Shown here: positions 31,826-39,987 of the stretch, in pieces
Position numbering within the stretch: the first letter of the stretch is position 1
How the letters are laid out: each line of letters opens with the position of its first letter
DNA from: Pedobacter antarcticus
Lineage (GTDB): Bacteria > Bacteroidota > Bacteroidia > Sphingobacteriales > Sphingobacteriaceae
Assembly: GCF_900112985.1 (NCBI RefSeq)
Contig: NZ_FONS01000015.1
Span: 1-42,782, forward strand
Direction of reading: 5' to 3'
DNA: 42,782 nucleotides
Program-made: the position numbers and the translations under genes
Notes under the pieces: generated by a model
Told to the model about the DNA's origin: nothing
The model's database searches: none
Seen by the model: only the letters and a program-made list of their open reading frames with translations

Positions 31826-32356
31826 TTATTTATTTTCTTCTTCTTTCTCCACTTTCGGTATAACATCAATTAACTTGATATCAAAATCAAGAATTGAGTT
31901 TATGGGCAACTTACTAACCACCCGGTTCTGATAAGCCATTTTAGAAGGAACGATCAACCTGATCTTTCCACCTTTGCGGATCATAGGTATTCCTTTCTGC
32001 CAGCCTTCGATCCCTGTATTCAACACAAATGTTGTAGCCAGAGCCGGATCAGTTGATGCAGTAGAATCAAAAAACAAAGGCTGGATGCCATCTTTAAGAA
32101 AATTTGCTTTATACTGTATTCTCAACGTGTCTACCAGCCGGAAAGCATCACCTGCACCAGCTTCTTCAATTACGTAAAAAAGTCCTTCATCAGTTCTTTT
32201 TGCCTCAATCTTGTTTTTTTCTACATATGCCTCAATCAGCTTGATATCCGTTTCCAGCTGTGCACCTTCAATATCTTCATATAGAGGATCGGTTTTACAG
32301 GCTGCGACTAAACACAGTACAACCACAAACAAACCTATAATCCTGCTTTTCAACAT
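31826..32356 (-). CDS. FKBP-type peptidyl-prolyl isomerase lipoprotein, single domain
   Basis: Starting at the ATG at 32354-32356 the protein is 176 residues with a lipoprotein signal (VVVLCLVAAC, Cys near residue 20). After a spacer rich in acidic residues, one FKBP domain follows: LRIQYKANFLKDGIQ, EGWQKGIPMIRKGGKIRLIVPSKMAYQ and LPINSILDFDIKLIDV. Several active-site positions differ from human FKBP12, so catalytic strength is uncertain. It is the first gene of a two-gene operon. The frame extends to 32470, but the earlier residues are not signal-like. The predicted promoter (32363-32394) would leave only a few bases of leader. Confidence 0.85.
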   Translation of the reverse strand: MLKSRIIGLFVVVLCLVAACKTDPLYEDIEGAQLETDIKLIEAYVEKNKIEAKRTDEGLFYVIEEAGAGDAFRLVDTLRIQYKANFLKDGIQPLFFDSTASTDPALATTFVLNTGIEGWQKGIPMIRKGGKIRLIVPSKMAYQNRVVSKLPINSILDFDIKLIDVIPKVEKEEENK

Positions 32357-32362
32357 ATCGCA

Positions 32363-32394
32363 CAAAAATAGTCTTTTATTAGGTATAGCGCAAT
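32363..32394 (-). promoter_or_regulatory. Promoter of the FKBP operon
   Basis: Minus strand ATTG (32391-32394), 20 bp, TATTTTTG (32363-32370) fits the Bacteroidota pattern with one mismatch. It lies only 6 bp before the ATG, so the transcript would be almost leaderless. Confidence 0.4.
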
Positions 32395-32413
32395 ATTTAA
32401 CCATTTTTAACAA

Positions 32414-32446
32414 ATATGGCCGGCAGACAATGCTTACCGGCCATAT
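32414..32446 (-). terminator. Terminator of the fad operon
   Basis: ATATGGCCGG (32414-32423) pairs with CCGGCCATAT (32437-32446), a perfect 10-bp stem followed on the minus strand by TTTGTT. It lies 49 bp beyond the fadE stop. Confidence 0.7.
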
Positions 32447-32494
32447 CAGCCTTATAAAAATAGCTAACAAGCAAATTAAAAACTACCTGTAAGA

Positions 32495-34285
32495 TTAATA
32501 AAAGTATTTGTTTGCTGCGATTAATTGCTGTGCAACCTGTTGACGGGCGGCTTTCACATTAAAAGGTTCCATTTTAGTAAAACGTCTCAGGCCTACCAGC
32601 ATCATTCGTTGTTCATCACCTTCCGCAAAAGCCCATAAGGCTTCTTTACCAGCTTTTTGCACTGCATCTACTGCTTCTACAAAATAAATACGCATGAGGT
32701 TCAACTGACCTTCACAAGCCTCTTCGCCTTTCAAGCTTACTAGCTTTTCCGTTCTCAGTAAAGCAGATTCTGCGATATAAACATAACCTGCCATATCTGC
32801 AATATTCATTAAGATCTCCTGTTCTTTGGATAAGCTTATCATCAGCTTTTGCACAGCAGAACCAGCTACCATCAACGTCGCTTTTTTCAGGTTTTTAATA
32901 ATTTTTTTCTCCGCTGCAAAAAGAGATTCATCCGGCTCAGCAAAATCTGGAATCGACATCAGTTCTGCAGCTACGGCTGTCGCAGGTGTCATCAGATCTA
33001 ACTCACCTTTCATTGCTCTTTTCAGCATCATATCCACAGTCAGCAAACGATTAATCTCATTAGTACCTTCAAAAATACGATTGATCCTGGCGTCACGATA
33101 AGCCCGGTCCATTGGCGCATCTGCAGAGAATCCCATCCCGCCATAGATTTGCACACCCTCATCTACTACGTAATCCAAGGCTTCAGAACCCCATACTTTT
33201 AAGATGGCGCATTCCACGGCGAATTGCTCGGTAGATTTCAATTTTGCTTTACTCTCCTCCATACCACCGGCAACCAGTTCAGCAAAAGCGTCGTCGATAT
33301 TTTGCCCGGCACGATAGTTCGCCGATTCAACCGCATAAACTTTGGAAGCCATTTCTGCCAGCTTATAGCGGATTGCGCCATATTTAGAGATCTGACGCTC
33401 AAACTGCACTCTTTCGTTAGCATAATTTATCGCTGTACTAATTACACTTTTAGAGGCTCCTATAGCCGCAGCAGCCAATTTAATACGGCCAATATTTAAG
33501 ATGTTAACCGCTATTTTAAATCCATTCTGGCGCTCCGAAAGCATATTCTCCGCCGGAACTTTACAATCATTAAAGAAAACCTGACGGGTAGATGAACCCT
33601 TAATACCCATTTTATGCTCTTCAGGATTCATTGTGATACCGCCAAACTCACGTTCTACAATAAAGGCTGTCAGGTTTTTATCATCTTCAATTTTCGCGAA
33701 TACAATAAAAATATCTGCAAATCCACCATTGGTAATCCACATTTTCTGACCATTGATCACATAGTGTTTTCCATCTTCTGTCAATACCGCTTTCGTCTTA
33801 CCGGAATTAGCATCAGAGCCGGAGTTAGGCTCAGTAAGACAATAAGCAGCTTTCCATTCACCAGAACCCAGTTTAGGAATATATTTAGCCTTTTGTTCCT
33901 CATTTCCATAATAAAGGATAGGTAACGTACCAATACCAGTGTGCGCAGAAAGTGCTACAGCAAATGAATGTCCTGCACCGATTACATCGGCTACCAGCAT
34001 AGACGTATTGAAATTCTTTCCGAATCCACCGTAGTTTTCAGGGATGGAAACACCAAGAATACCAAGTTCACCTGCCTTCGTTAACAAAGACGGCATTAAT
34101 CCCTCTTCCAGTTTGTCTATCCTGTCCAGATTAGGATAAACTTCCGTATTCAGAAAATCGCGGCATGTTTGAGCAATCATCTGCTGTTCTTCATCAAATT
34201 CTTCAGGAATAAATACATCCTGGAAAGTAGTATCCTTGATCAGGAATTCTCCACCTTTTACTTTTGTTTTGTCTGTAGTTTCCAT
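32495..34285 (-). CDS. fadE: Acyl-CoA dehydrogenase (FadE-like, VLCAD-type length)
   Basis: From the ATG at 34283-34285 (METTDKTKVKGGEFL) the protein is 596 residues, the long form with an extra C-terminal helical domain as in B. subtilis FadE and mammalian VLCAD/ACAD9. It oxidises acyl-CoA to trans-2-enoyl-CoA with FAD, the first step of beta-oxidation. Signature segments are AYCLTEPNSGSDANS, GQKMWITNGG and QIYGGMGFSADAPMDRAYRD; the likely catalytic Glu is in RIFEGTNEINR. It starts 4 bp after the thiolase stop. The gene order fadN-fadA-fadE is the same as in Bacillus subtilis. Chain-length preference is not shown by sequence. Confidence 0.92.
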   Translation of the reverse strand: METTDKTKVKGGEFLIKDTTFQDVFIPEEFDEEQQMIAQTCRDFLNTEVYPNLDRIDKLEEGLMPSLLTKAGELGILGVSIPENYGGFGKNFNTSMLVADVIGAGHSFAVALSAHTGIGTLPILYYGNEEQKAKYIPKLGSGEWKAAYCLTEPNSGSDANSGKTKAVLTEDGKHYVINGQKMWITNGGFADIFIVFAKIEDDKNLTAFIVEREFGGITMNPEEHKMGIKGSSTRQVFFNDCKVPAENMLSERQNGFKIAVNILNIGRIKLAAAAIGASKSVISTAINYANERVQFERQISKYGAIRYKLAEMASKVYAVESANYRAGQNIDDAFAELVAGGMEESKAKLKSTEQFAVECAILKVWGSEALDYVVDEGVQIYGGMGFSADAPMDRAYRDARINRIFEGTNEINRLLTVDMMLKRAMKGELDLMTPATAVAAELMSIPDFAEPDESLFAAEKKIIKNLKKATLMVAGSAVQKLMISLSKEQEILMNIADMAGYVYIAESALLRTEKLVSLKGEEACEGQLNLMRIYFVEAVDAVQKAGKEALWAFAEGDEQRMMLVGLRRFTKMEPFNVKAARQQVAQQLIAANKYFY

Positions 34286-34289
34286 AATT

Positions 34290-35468
34290 TTAAAGCATTT
34301 CAAATATACCGGCAGCACCTTGTCCACTGCCCACACACATCGTTACCATACCATATTTACCGTCGCGTCGTTTCAATTCATTAAATAACTGAACCGATAA
34401 TTTAGCACCTGTACAACCGAGTGGATGTCCTAAGGCTATTGCACCCCCGTTTACATTCAGCTTTGCAGTATCCAGCCCTAAGGTTCTGACAATGGCCAGA
34501 GACTGAGAAGCAAAGGCTTCGTTCAGTTCAATCAGGTCCATCTGCTCCAGCTTCATATTTGCGCGCTTTAATGCTAATGGAATAGCCTCTATAGGACCTA
34601 TACCCATAATTCTTGGCGGCACACCTACCACGCCATAACTTACCAGTCTGGCAATCGGGTCGACACCAAGTTCTTTAAGCTTACTTTCAGATACAACTAA
34701 CACAAAGGCAGCACCGTCAGAAGTCTGTGAAGAATTTCCTGCTGTAACGCTTCCGTCAGCTGCAAAAACAGGTTTTAGTTTAGCCAGCTTCTCCAGACTT
34801 GTATCTGCCCGGGGTCCTTCGTCTGTGTCAACCGTATAGGTTCTGGTCTTTTTTTTCATCTGACCATCCAGATATGTTTCTGACACTTCTATAGGCGCGA
34901 CACCCGCTTTAAGATGTCCATTCGCAATTGCTTCCACAGCCTTACGGTGAGAATGGTAAGAGAATTCATCCTGATCTTCCCTGCTAACCTTATATTCATT
35001 GGCCACTGCCTCTGCAGTTAACCCCATTCCCCAATACCAGTCCGGATTATTTTTAGCAACTGTGGCATTCGGCACAACTTTCCATCCGCCAAATGGCATT
35101 CCGGACATTACTTCGACGCCGCCTGCAATAATACAGTCGGCCATTCCCGACCTTATTTTCGCTACAGCGGTAGCAATGGTTTCCAGCCCGGACGCACAAT
35201 ACCTGTTGACCGTTACCCCAGGAACCTTATCGGTATCCAATCCCATCAGCGACACCATACGACCGATATTCAGGCCCTGTTCTGCTTCAGGTGTGGCATT
35301 TCCTACAATTACATCGTCTATTTCTTCCTTATTCAGGTTTGGAACAGAAGCGACCAGTTGCCTGATTACTTCCGCAGCCAGATCGTCTGCTCTTGTAAAA
35401 CGGAATACGCCACGAGGTGCTTTTCCTACTGCTGTACGTAAACCTGCTATGATATATGCTTCTTGCAT
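34290..35468 (-). CDS. fadA: Acetyl-CoA C-acyltransferase (3-ketoacyl-CoA thiolase)
   Basis: A 392-residue thiolase that cleaves 3-ketoacyl-CoA to acetyl-CoA and a shortened acyl-CoA. The acyl-accepting Cys is C91 in VNRYCASGLETI; the second catalytic Cys is C378 in TMCVGSGQG; the His is in GGAIALGHPLGCTGA, and NEAFA is the fourth conserved block. Length is typical. It lies between fadN (77 bp upstream, with a pair of small hairpins in the gap) and fadE (4 bp downstream). It should act on the product of FadN. Confidence 0.95.
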   Translation of the reverse strand: MQEAYIIAGLRTAVGKAPRGVFRFTRADDLAAEVIRQLVASVPNLNKEEIDDVIVGNATPEAEQGLNIGRMVSLMGLDTDKVPGVTVNRYCASGLETIATAVAKIRSGMADCIIAGGVEVMSGMPFGGWKVVPNATVAKNNPDWYWGMGLTAEAVANEYKVSREDQDEFSYHSHRKAVEAIANGHLKAGVAPIEVSETYLDGQMKKKTRTYTVDTDEGPRADTSLEKLAKLKPVFAADGSVTAGNSSQTSDGAAFVLVVSESKLKELGVDPIARLVSYGVVGVPPRIMGIGPIEAIPLALKRANMKLEQMDLIELNEAFASQSLAIVRTLGLDTAKLNVNGGAIALGHPLGCTGAKLSVQLFNELKRRDGKYGMVTMCVGSGQGAAGIFEML

Positions 35469-35496
35469 GTCTTTATGTATTTAATTCCTTTTTCCA

Positions 35497-35521
35497 CCTG
35501 CTAAGCACAGGCCTGTTCAGG
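35497..35521 (-). repeat. Two back-to-back small hairpins between fadN and fadA
   Basis: CCTG-N7-CAGG (35497-35511) is directly followed by CCTG-TT-CAGG (35512-35521). They could act in mRNA processing or adjust expression between the two genes; the function is not known. Confidence 0.4.
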
Positions 35522-35545
35522 ATTGAAACAATCTTTTGAATTTCG

Positions 35546-37954
35546 TTAATTACGTAATGGCTTTCCTTTGGTAATAATACTCTGTATTCTTTCCAGTGTT
35601 TTACGTTCTGTACAAAGCGACAGAAATACTTCCCGCTCCAGGTCAAGCAAATACTGCTCGGTTACTTCAGTTGGTACAGATAAATCGCCTCCACAAAGTA
35701 CATAACCCAGTTTCTCAGAAATCTTCTGATCATGAGCAGATATATAGTGTCCCGAAAACATTGTATTTGCACCCGCATAGACAATCCCCAGCCCTTGTTT
35801 ACCCAGAACACGAATATCCTTACGTGGTACAGGCTTGGTATAACCTGCTTCAGCAAGTTCTATCGCTTTTGCTTTCGCATCTGCAATCAGCCTGCTTCTA
35901 TTCATCGTAATTGCATATTTACCTTTCTGCAGATAACCCAATTCGTCAGCTTCAGCGGCAGAAGTAGAAACTTTAGCCATCCCAATAGTCAGAAAGCGGT
36001 CTTTTAATACATTCTGAACAATCTGATCTTCTTTAAATTCATCGGAAGCCCGCAATGCAAATTCTTTGGTACCGCCACCACCAGGAATAACGCCCACTCC
36101 AAACTCAACCAGCCCCATATAGGTTTCTGCATTAAGCTGAACAAAATCGGCATGCAGACTGAATTCACAGCCGCCGCCCAGGGTCAGATTATGCGGTGCC
36201 ACTACAACCGGAATAGCAGAGTATCTGATGCGCATTGACGTATTCTGGAATAAGCGGATCGCCATATCCAGTTCTTCCCATTCCTGCTCCACAGCCATCA
36301 TAAAGATCATCCCTACATTTGCGCCGGCAGAGAAATTTGCACCATCGTTGCCAATTACCAGTCCGCGGTAGTCTTTTTCTGCGAGATCAATAGCTTTATT
36401 GATCGCTTGCAAAGTATCTCCCCCAATTGTATTCATTTTGGAGTGGAACTCGACATTCAGAATCCCGTCGCCCAAATCTATAATGGAGGCACCGGCATTC
36501 TTCCAGATCGTTTTAGATTCGCGGATATTATCCAGTATAATTAATCCTTCCGTACCTGGAATAGGGAGATAAGATTTTGTTGGGATATCATAGTATTTCT
36601 TCTGCCCCTGTTCAACTTTATAAAAGGAGCTATTTCCAGCTGCCAGCATCTCCTGCACCCATTGAGCAGGCTCATGGCCGTATTGCTTCATTCCCTCTAG
36701 TGATTCCTGAATTCCGACGGCATCCCAAACCTCAAAAGGTCCCAGTTCCCAGCCAAATCCAGCACGCATCGCATCATCGATACGGTAAAGTTCATCTGAA
36801 ATTTCAGGAATACGATCAGAGACATATTCAAACAGGCCAAATGACGACGTACGGAAAACTTCAGCCGCTTTGTCTTTACCATTTGCAAACACCTTCATTC
36901 TGTCACTCACCTTTTCAATAGTCTTGGTTTGTTCCAGTGTGGCAGATTTTACTTTCTGCTGCGCACGATACTCCAGTGTTTTTAAGTCTAACGCAAGGAT
37001 CTCTGTCTGTCCTTCTGCATTCTTGGTTTTTTTATAGAATCCTTGCTTGGTTTTATCTCCCAGCCATTTATTCTCTTCCATTTTCACTACATATTCCGGC
37101 AGCTTGAAAAGGTCATGTGCTTTATCATCAGGGCAGTTGTCATATAAACCTTTAGCAACTTTAATCATGGTGTCCAGGCCAACAACATCAGAAGTCCTGA
37201 AGGTTGCCGATTTAGGACGCCCCATTGCCGGGCCTGTATATTTATCGACCTCCTCTACAGTAAGGTCCATCTTTTCTACCAGATGAAGTAAAGCCATGAT
37301 AGAATATACACCTACCCTGTTTGCGATGAAGGCTGGAGTATCTTTACAGAGCACTGTGGTTTTACCCAAAAATTTATCACCATAATGCAAGAGAAAATCT
37401 ATAAGTTCCGATTTTGTATGTCTGGTTGGAATAATTTCCAGCAGTCGCAGATACCTTGGTGGATTAAAAAAGTGAGTACCACAGAAATTGGCCTGAAAAT
37501 CTTCAGATCGTCCTTCAGCCATTAAATGAATTGGAATACCAGAAGTATTTGATGTAACAAGCGTACCTGGTTTACGATGTGTTTCTACCTGTTCAAAAAC
37601 CTGTTTCTTAATGTCCAGGTTTTCAACCACAACTTCAATGATCCAGTCTACAGCAGATATTTTAGCCATATCGTCGTCGAAATTACCAGTAGAAATCAAC
37701 GCAGCATCCTTTTTAGTATAAAGCGGGGAAGGATTACTTTTAATCGCCTGCTGTAATGCCGTATTCACAATCCGGTTTTTTACTGACGGATGATCAAGTG
37801 CTATCCCTTTGGCTTCTTCCTCCGGAAGAAGTGTTTTCGGCGCGATATCTAACAACAATACTTCTACGCCTATATTCGCAAAGTGACAAGCAATGCGTGA
37901 ACCCATAATACCGGAGCCCAAAACCGCTACTTTATTTACTTTTTTGTTCATCAT
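35546..37954 (-). CDS. fadN: 3-hydroxyacyl-CoA dehydrogenase / enoyl-CoA hydratase, bifunctional (FadN type)
   Basis: An 802-residue enzyme carrying out the two middle steps of beta-oxidation. The dehydrogenase comes first: NAD-binding VAVLGSGIMGSRIA (about residues 8-21), FNPPRYLRLLEII, then two C-terminal 3HCDH domains (to about residue 450). The crotonase-like hydratase follows (about 490-700) with NDGANFSAGANVGM and GGGCEFSLHADFVQLNAETYMG then EFGVGVIPGGGG. This order, dehydrogenase before hydratase, is that of B. subtilis FadN and is opposite to E. coli FadB. ATGs at 37952 and 37949 are both possible; either overlaps the end of marR by about 20 bp, which suggests translational coupling. 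Confidence 0.93.
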   Translation of the reverse strand: MMNKKVNKVAVLGSGIMGSRIACHFANIGVEVLLLDIAPKTLLPEEEAKGIALDHPSVKNRIVNTALQQAIKSNPSPLYTKKDAALISTGNFDDDMAKISAVDWIIEVVVENLDIKKQVFEQVETHRKPGTLVTSNTSGIPIHLMAEGRSEDFQANFCGTHFFNPPRYLRLLEIIPTRHTKSELIDFLLHYGDKFLGKTTVLCKDTPAFIANRVGVYSIMALLHLVEKMDLTVEEVDKYTGPAMGRPKSATFRTSDVVGLDTMIKVAKGLYDNCPDDKAHDLFKLPEYVVKMEENKWLGDKTKQGFYKKTKNAEGQTEILALDLKTLEYRAQQKVKSATLEQTKTIEKVSDRMKVFANGKDKAAEVFRTSSFGLFEYVSDRIPEISDELYRIDDAMRAGFGWELGPFEVWDAVGIQESLEGMKQYGHEPAQWVQEMLAAGNSSFYKVEQGQKKYYDIPTKSYLPIPGTEGLIILDNIRESKTIWKNAGASIIDLGDGILNVEFHSKMNTIGGDTLQAINKAIDLAEKDYRGLVIGNDGANFSAGANVGMIFMMAVEQEWEELDMAIRLFQNTSMRIRYSAIPVVVAPHNLTLGGGCEFSLHADFVQLNAETYMGLVEFGVGVIPGGGGTKEFALRASDEFKEDQIVQNVLKDRFLTIGMAKVSTSAAEADELGYLQKGKYAITMNRSRLIADAKAKAIELAEAGYTKPVPRKDIRVLGKQGLGIVYAGANTMFSGHYISAHDQKISEKLGYVLCGGDLSVPTEVTEQYLLDLEREVFLSLCTERKTLERIQSIITKGKPLRN

Positions 37955-38390
37955 TTTCTGTAGTTACTGTATATCCCAAAGTCAATTTATTCAATTTCTG
38001 CAAAGTCTGAACCAGCTGATTCTTCTCCTGTATGGCCAGATTTTTATTGAGGTAATCATTAAAAGAACGCACAACACCTTTGGCCAATTGTCTTTTCTCC
38101 CGTCCGAATTCAGTCAAAAAAACTTTAACCGATCTTTTATCCCCTACGGCTGCCTCTCTATATATTAACCCGGATTCTTCCATATTGTTGAGCATCCTGG
38201 AAAGACTGGTCGCTTTTACGCCGAGTAATGCGGCCAGCTGCGAAACGGCGGTCCCCTCTTTATCAATATTAATTAACATATAACCGATTGCCTGGGTAAT
38301 CCCAAATTCAGATGCAATCTGATTATAAGTGTTTGACATATTCTGCCAGACCACCTTCAATAAATAGTCTATGGTTTCCTGTTGTTTCAT
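37932..38390 (-). CDS. MarR-family transcriptional regulator of the fad operon
   Basis: This 152-residue protein has a MarR winged helix-turn-helix: VSQLAALLGVKATSLSRMLNNMEESGLI (about residues 49-76), then the wing with DKRSVKVFLTEFGRE. It is the first gene of marR-fadN-fadA-fadE and overlaps fadN by about 20 bp. Acyl-CoA or fatty acid as ligand is the natural guess from context. Its promoter (38411-38442) is a full consensus match with a TTAATTAATTAA palindromic core between the elements, consistent with autorepression. Confidence 0.9.
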   Translation of the reverse strand: MKQQETIDYLLKVVWQNMSNTYNQIASEFGITQAIGYMLINIDKEGTAVSQLAALLGVKATSLSRMLNNMEESGLIYREAAVGDKRSVKVFLTEFGREKRQLAKGVVRSFNDYLNKNLAIQEKNQLVQTLQKLNKLTLGYTVTTENDEQKSK

Positions 38391-38410
38391 GAATTACTAT
38401 GCTTGCATAA

Positions 38411-38442
38411 CAAAGCTAATTAATTAATCATTGTTTTCCAAA
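38411..38442 (-). promoter_or_regulatory. Consensus promoter with palindrome upstream of marR-fadNAE
   Basis: Minus strand TTTG (38439-38442), exactly 20 bp, TAGCTTTG (38411-38418) is a perfect TTTG-N19-21-TAnnTTTG promoter with a 17-nt leader. Between the two elements lies TTAATTAATTA (38417-38427), flanked by an AACAA/TTGTT inverted repeat; this is a fitting MarR operator. Confidence 0.65.
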
Positions 38443-38476
38443 GAAAAAAAAACCAGTAAAACAGGCTGTTCAAACG

Positions 38477-38515
38477 AAAAAATCCCTACCCGAATAAACA
38501 GGTAAGGATCTTTTT
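38477..38515 (-). terminator. Terminator of the OmpA gene
   Basis: AAAAAATCCCTACC pairs with GGTAAGGATCTTTTT (one mismatch) around a 10-nt loop; minus-strand T-run. It lies about 35 bp beyond the OmpA stop. Confidence 0.7.
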
Positions 38516-38549
38516 ATATTGTTAACCCTTCTCAGAGTTCAACGTTAAA

Positions 38550-39866
38550 CTAGTAAAGCGTAAATTCTACTCTTCTATTTTTCTGACGGCCTGCGGCAGT
38601 TTTATTAGTTGCAATAGGCTGGTCTTTACCATAACCTGTAGCCTCAATTCTTGACGCATTTGCACCTTGAGAAACCAGGTATGCTTTTACTGATTCTGCT
38701 CTGTCTTTAGACAAGCGCATGTTCAATGCAGCTGGACCAGTACTATCTGTATGTCCTGCTAATTTCAGACTGAAGTTTTTCTCAACTAACAGTGCAGCAA
38801 CACGATTTAGTGTAGTGTAAGATTTAGCTCTGATCGTAGCTTTGTTCAGGTCAAACTCAAGATCTTTTATGGCCTCTGCAACTACCTTACGGTCTGCTTC
38901 GGTAATAATCACTTTCTCTTTAACAACTGCAAAAGGACAACCAGATCCGTCTACTACCGTACCTGCCGGTGTATTAGGACATTTATCTAATCTGTCTGCA
39001 ACACCATCACCATCGCTATCTTTCAACAGATCATTCATTTCGGATCTTAATTTTGCGTTGTCAGCTTTTTGCTGATCAAGATCACCTTTCAATGCATCTG
39101 CAGTTTGTTTAGCAGCTAATGCCTCATCATAAGTGGCAGCAACCGGATTATGGAAAGCTAACTGTTTACCTTTACCCAATGCAAATTCCAGACCTGCATG
39201 TGCGTAGTTAAACTTATCCTTGTTGTTGTTACGGTAAGTACCATCAAGGTTATCGCCATCAACAAAATAAACTGACCAGCCCAGATCTAAATTAACTTTA
39301 TCATTCAATTTAAACTTAGCACCCAGTCCTACAGGAATAATTAACTCTGAAATAGTTTTATCACCTGCATAATCTGAAGTTCCCGCAGCAGAAGTAACAG
39401 TTGGTTTGTAACCAGCCAGACCAGCACCACCGGACACGTACAATTGCACAGCATCTTGTTTTCTGAACATGTCAATATTAAACAGATTTACCTGTGCATT
39501 TAAACTTGCAGCATAAGAAAGGTCTGTTTTAAATGCACTGTTACCATCATTAATAGTAACACCACTTTTATAAGCTTCAGAATTATCTCCTTTTAATTTA
39601 CCTCTGATTCCATCTAAACGCAATGAGAAATAAGGTGTAATCTGCTTTTTGATATATAACCCGTAACCTAAACTTGATTTCCAGTTCGTGAAATCGTTAG
39701 AACCACCCAGAGGTGAAATAGGTGAAAGAATTCCGGCATTCACTCCGATCGACCAGGTACTGAATTCAGGTCTTGAAACAGGAGTCGAATCCTGTGCCAT
39801 TGCAGAGCCGCCAATCAGCAGGGCAGCCAAAGCTACCGGCAAAGACTTAAATAATTTTTGTTTCAT
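38550..39866 (-). CDS. OmpA-family outer-membrane protein with TSP3 linker
   Basis: From the ATG at 39864-39866 (MKQKLFKSLPVALAALL) the protein is 438 residues. Residues 1-24 are a signal peptide (ending SAMAQ). An eight-strand-like beta-barrel follows (about 35-245), then a coiled-coil-prone stretch (EALAAKQTADALKGDLDQQK), a thrombospondin type 3 calcium-binding unit (DSDGDGVADRLDKCPNTPAG) and a C-terminal OmpA peptidoglycan-binding domain with AGHTDSTGPAALNMRLSKDR and NRRVEFTLY. It ties the outer membrane to the cell wall. The longer frame to 39929 is rejected because it would precede the signal peptide. A small hairpin GTATC/GATAC lies in the leader at 39887-39902. Confidence 0.93.
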   Translation of the reverse strand: MKQKLFKSLPVALAALLIGGSAMAQDSTPVSRPEFSTWSIGVNAGILSPISPLGGSNDFTNWKSSLGYGLYIKKQITPYFSLRLDGIRGKLKGDNSEAYKSGVTINDGNSAFKTDLSYAASLNAQVNLFNIDMFRKQDAVQLYVSGGAGLAGYKPTVTSAAGTSDYAGDKTISELIIPVGLGAKFKLNDKVNLDLGWSVYFVDGDNLDGTYRNNNKDKFNYAHAGLEFALGKGKQLAFHNPVAATYDEALAAKQTADALKGDLDQQKADNAKLRSEMNDLLKDSDGDGVADRLDKCPNTPAGTVVDGSGCPFAVVKEKVIITEADRKVVAEAIKDLEFDLNKATIRAKSYTTLNRVAALLVEKNFSLKLAGHTDSTGPAALNMRLSKDRAESVKAYLVSQGANASRIEATGYGKDQPIATNKTAAGRQKNRRVEFTLY

Positions 39867-39987
39867 AATGTTTAGTATAAGGTAAGGTATCTTTTTCGAT
39901 ACGTTAGCAATATCTATACCAACAATCAAAAAACTATTTTAAACATTAATTCACCTGACTGCCAGCCGATACTTTCAGGCTATCAGA

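Noticed and set aside
34999..35484. 161-residue frame antisense to fadA
   Set aside because: Shadow of a well-supported thiolase gene, no recognisable motif.
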